Both the position numbers and the translations under genes were made by a program. DNA of 6,704 nt from JAEXNA01 sp050486105 (GTDB taxonomy: Bacteria > Vulcanimicrobiota > Xenobia > Xenobiales > JADMJV01). The stretch covers positions 1 to 6,704 of the forward strand of contig JBJHCR010000337.1 of the NCBI GenBank assembly GCA_050486105.1, written 5' to 3'. Below, one piece after another: positions 5,324 to 6,704 of this stretch (position 1 is its first letter; every line of letters starts with the position of its first letter). Under the pieces are notes generated by a model. That model was not told the origin of the DNA and did no database searches. It worked only from the letters and a program-made list of their open reading frames with translations.

Positions 5324-6704
5324 TTAGTGCTCGAAAACGGTCACTCGACCGCTGCGGTCGGTGATGGCCCAGAACTGCTCATTAAAGCTCGGGGCCAAGA
5401 GGGCCACCTTGCTGTAGTCCCGGGTCCAGCTTAAGGTCCCGGTCTCCAAGTCCAAGCAATGCATTTGCCCGGATTCGTCGCTGATGTAGGCGCTGTTGTC
5501 AACGATGATGGCGGGCTGGGATAAAGGGACGGCCAATCGCACGGTCTCCTTGTTTCTGGACGGATTCTGGCGGTCCAAAAGGTATAGATAAGTGTCTTTG
5601 GCGGGTACCAACAGCTTCTCTGAAGAGAAGGTTGGGGGCGCGACCAGGGGAGTCTTCAAGTCTGTGGACCAAGTCTGCTTCCCGTTCTGAAGGGCCGAAT
5701 GGATGGAGACCTTTCCCTCTGGTTGGACCAGTGCCAGGTCCGAGCCTTGGGCAGAAAGGGGAATCAGGGTCGAGGCGGAGACTTTGGTTTGCCACCTGAG
5801 GGCGCCGCTCGTCAGGCCCCAGGAAGCGAGATTTCCTTGGCCATCGAGGACGGCCACAGCCGGCTCAGGTTCGCTGAGCAAGACGGGACCAGATTGGGGT
5901 TCAGCGGTGAGAGGCTGCTGCCAACGAAGCTTGCCATCATGAGCGTTGACGGCCGTAAGGTGCCCGGAACTGCCGTTCCCGCTGCACACCAGAAGGAGGC
6001 CGCCCGAGAGGAGAAATTCTCCTTTCGGAGAGAACCCAGGTACCGGAAAACGCCAGCGCTCCTCTCCGTCGCGGTCTATGGCCACCACAGATTCAGCTAG
6101 GCCTAGATAAAAATGTTCCGAGTCCGAGGCTACGACGAGTGGAACCTCATTGTTCCAAGTCGCAGACACCCGCCCATTAGGCTGATAAATGACGAAGGCT
6201 TCCTCGGTCCCTATTCCGAGCCGGTCACCGCTGAGGACGACTGGAAGATGGCCTGCCTTTTGCACCGTGAAGGTACGCAATGGCTCGGGCCAAGGATTAG
6301 GAGGAGGGGGGGACAGAGCCAGCCAGTAGGTGCCTAAGTCGAGACGTGTTGACTCTTCAATCTCAGGTTCCTCAAAGGCTTCAGATTCGCTTTCGCTTTC
6401 AGGATCTGTCTCCGGGTTCTCCTCGTGGGAGACTTCTTCTGTGCTCCTGGGTGGAGACGTGGGGGCAGGAAACTCACCTTCGAGCTCTTTAGGTATCTCC
6501 AGCAAGCGAGTCCAGTCGGGGCTCACCAGATTGTCTACCCAGGCGACCACTAGCAGGTCCAGGATCCTCTTGAGCGCTCCCTGTTCCGACAGTTCCAGAA
6601 GCAAAGCTCGGCCTTCCCCAGGAGTTAGGAAGCGATAGTCCGTCAGGAGAACCTCGACGTCAACACCGTCTTGCTGACTTTCCCTTCGCAGGGTGGAGCG
6701 AAGT
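5324..6704 (-). CDS. PQQ-repeat beta-propeller protein with acidic linker, N-terminus beyond window
   Basis: The frame is open through the right edge, so the true start lies outside and 459 residues are visible. A TTG at 6604 could be taken as a start, but the 33 codons upstream of it continue plausibly (VDVEVLLTDYRFLTPGEGRA), so I treat the gene as 5'-partial. The visible N-terminal 75 residues are helical (EQGALKRILDLLVVAWVDNL) and unassigned. A Pro/Glu/Ser-rich acidic linker follows (about 89-118, with SESESEAFEEPEIEE). From about 168 to the end come PQQ-type propeller repeats: VVAIDRDGEERWRF, HLTAVNAHDGKLRWQQ, NLASWGLTSGALRWQT, KVSIHSALQNGKQTWST, QMHCLDLETGTLSWTR and a last strand GRVTVFEH that may close the ring. 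Conserved Trp residues fall at 217, 261, 304, 345 and 426. Such propellers usually mediate binding (BamB-like, or pseudo-dehydrogenase). No PQQ-enzyme catalytic motif is seen. Whether it is exported cannot be told. It converges with the preceding + gene, 18 bases apart. Confidence 0.85.
   Translation of the reverse strand, partial: LRSTLRRESQQDGVDVEVLLTDYRFLTPGEGRALLLELSEQGALKRILDLLVVAWVDNLVSPDWTRLLEIPKELEGEFPAPTSPPRSTEEVSHEENPETDPESESESEAFEEPEIEESTRLDLGTYWLALSPPPPNPWPEPLRTFTVQKAGHLPVVLSGDRLGIGTEEAFVIYQPNGRVSATWNNEVPLVVASDSEHFYLGLAESVVAIDRDGEERWRFPVPGFSPKGEFLLSGGLLLVCSGNGSSGHLTAVNAHDGKLRWQQPLTAEPQSGPVLLSEPEPAVAVLDGQGNLASWGLTSGALRWQTKVSASTLIPLSAQGSDLALVQPEGKVSIHSALQNGKQTWSTDLKTPLVAPPTFSSEKLLVPAKDTYLYLLDRQNPSRNKETVRLAVPLSQPAIIVDNSAYISDESGQMHCLDLETGTLSWTRDYSKVALLAPSFNEQFWAITDRSGRVTVFEH

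Noticed and set aside
5699..6100. Overlapping open frames on + of 133 and 79 residues
   Set aside because: Antisense to the PQQ propeller repeats, no ribosome binding site and no recognisable domain.
1..6704. tRNA, rRNA, CRISPR, IS element, toxin-antitoxin or phage modules
   Set aside because: No repeat arrays, tRNA-like cloverleaf, transposase or integrase motifs were seen. All long stretches are accounted for by the listed genes.

Overview
This is bacterial DNA, most likely a metagenome-assembled contig from an uncharacterised Gram-negative-type lineage. The evidence is murein synthesis and cleavage enzymes, a lipoprotein with a lipobox, exported proteins and a PQQ-type propeller. I cannot name the phylum. 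The lytic transglycosylase carries a DUF5715-like tail, which hints weakly at Acidobacteriota-like bacteria, but that is only a hint. Start codons are often GTG or TTG.

Layout: (1) Positions 1-126 are very GC-rich (85 of 120 bases in 1-120 are G or C) and encode, on +, a fragment of a gamma-carbonic-anhydrase-like hexapeptide-repeat protein with actinobacterial-style codon use. (2) Positions 588 down to 106 encode, on -, the N-terminal 161 residues of an alpha/beta hydrolase. The two protein families meet in a shared 21-base stretch (106-126), just before the hydrolase's expected catalytic Ser. This looks like an assembly chimera or an illegitimate junction, so the left edge should not be read as real gene order. 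(3) A divergent intergenic region (589-721) holds an inverted repeat and an excellent but orphan Shine-Dalgarno/ATG. (4) A GT51 peptidoglycan glycosyltransferase lies at 722-1531 (+). (5) Converging on it, on -, are a small secreted protein (1941-1552) and, upstream of that, the YraN/UPF0102 nuclease-fold protein (2472-2065). (6) Divergent from yraN is a two-gene + unit. It comprises a lipoprotein lytic transglycosylase with a C-terminal LAS/DUF5715-like domain (2547-4214) and an unrecognised exported beta-rich protein (4211-5305), joined by a 4-base TTGA stop/start overlap. (7) On -, running off the right edge, is a PQQ-repeat beta-propeller protein with an acidic linker (6704-5324, N-terminus missing).

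Functionally the core is cell-envelope work. One enzyme polymerises glycan strands, another cleaves them and carries an extra, possibly degenerate, peptidase-like domain, and the latter is translationally coupled to an exported partner of unknown function. I see no RNA genes, CRISPR, transposase or phage genes. The most interesting points are the left-edge chimera, the lytic transglycosylase/LAS-like fusion with an apparent Asp-to-Arg change at a metal-ligand position, its coupled unknown partner, and a possible one-base frameshift at the 5' end of the glycosyltransferase gene.
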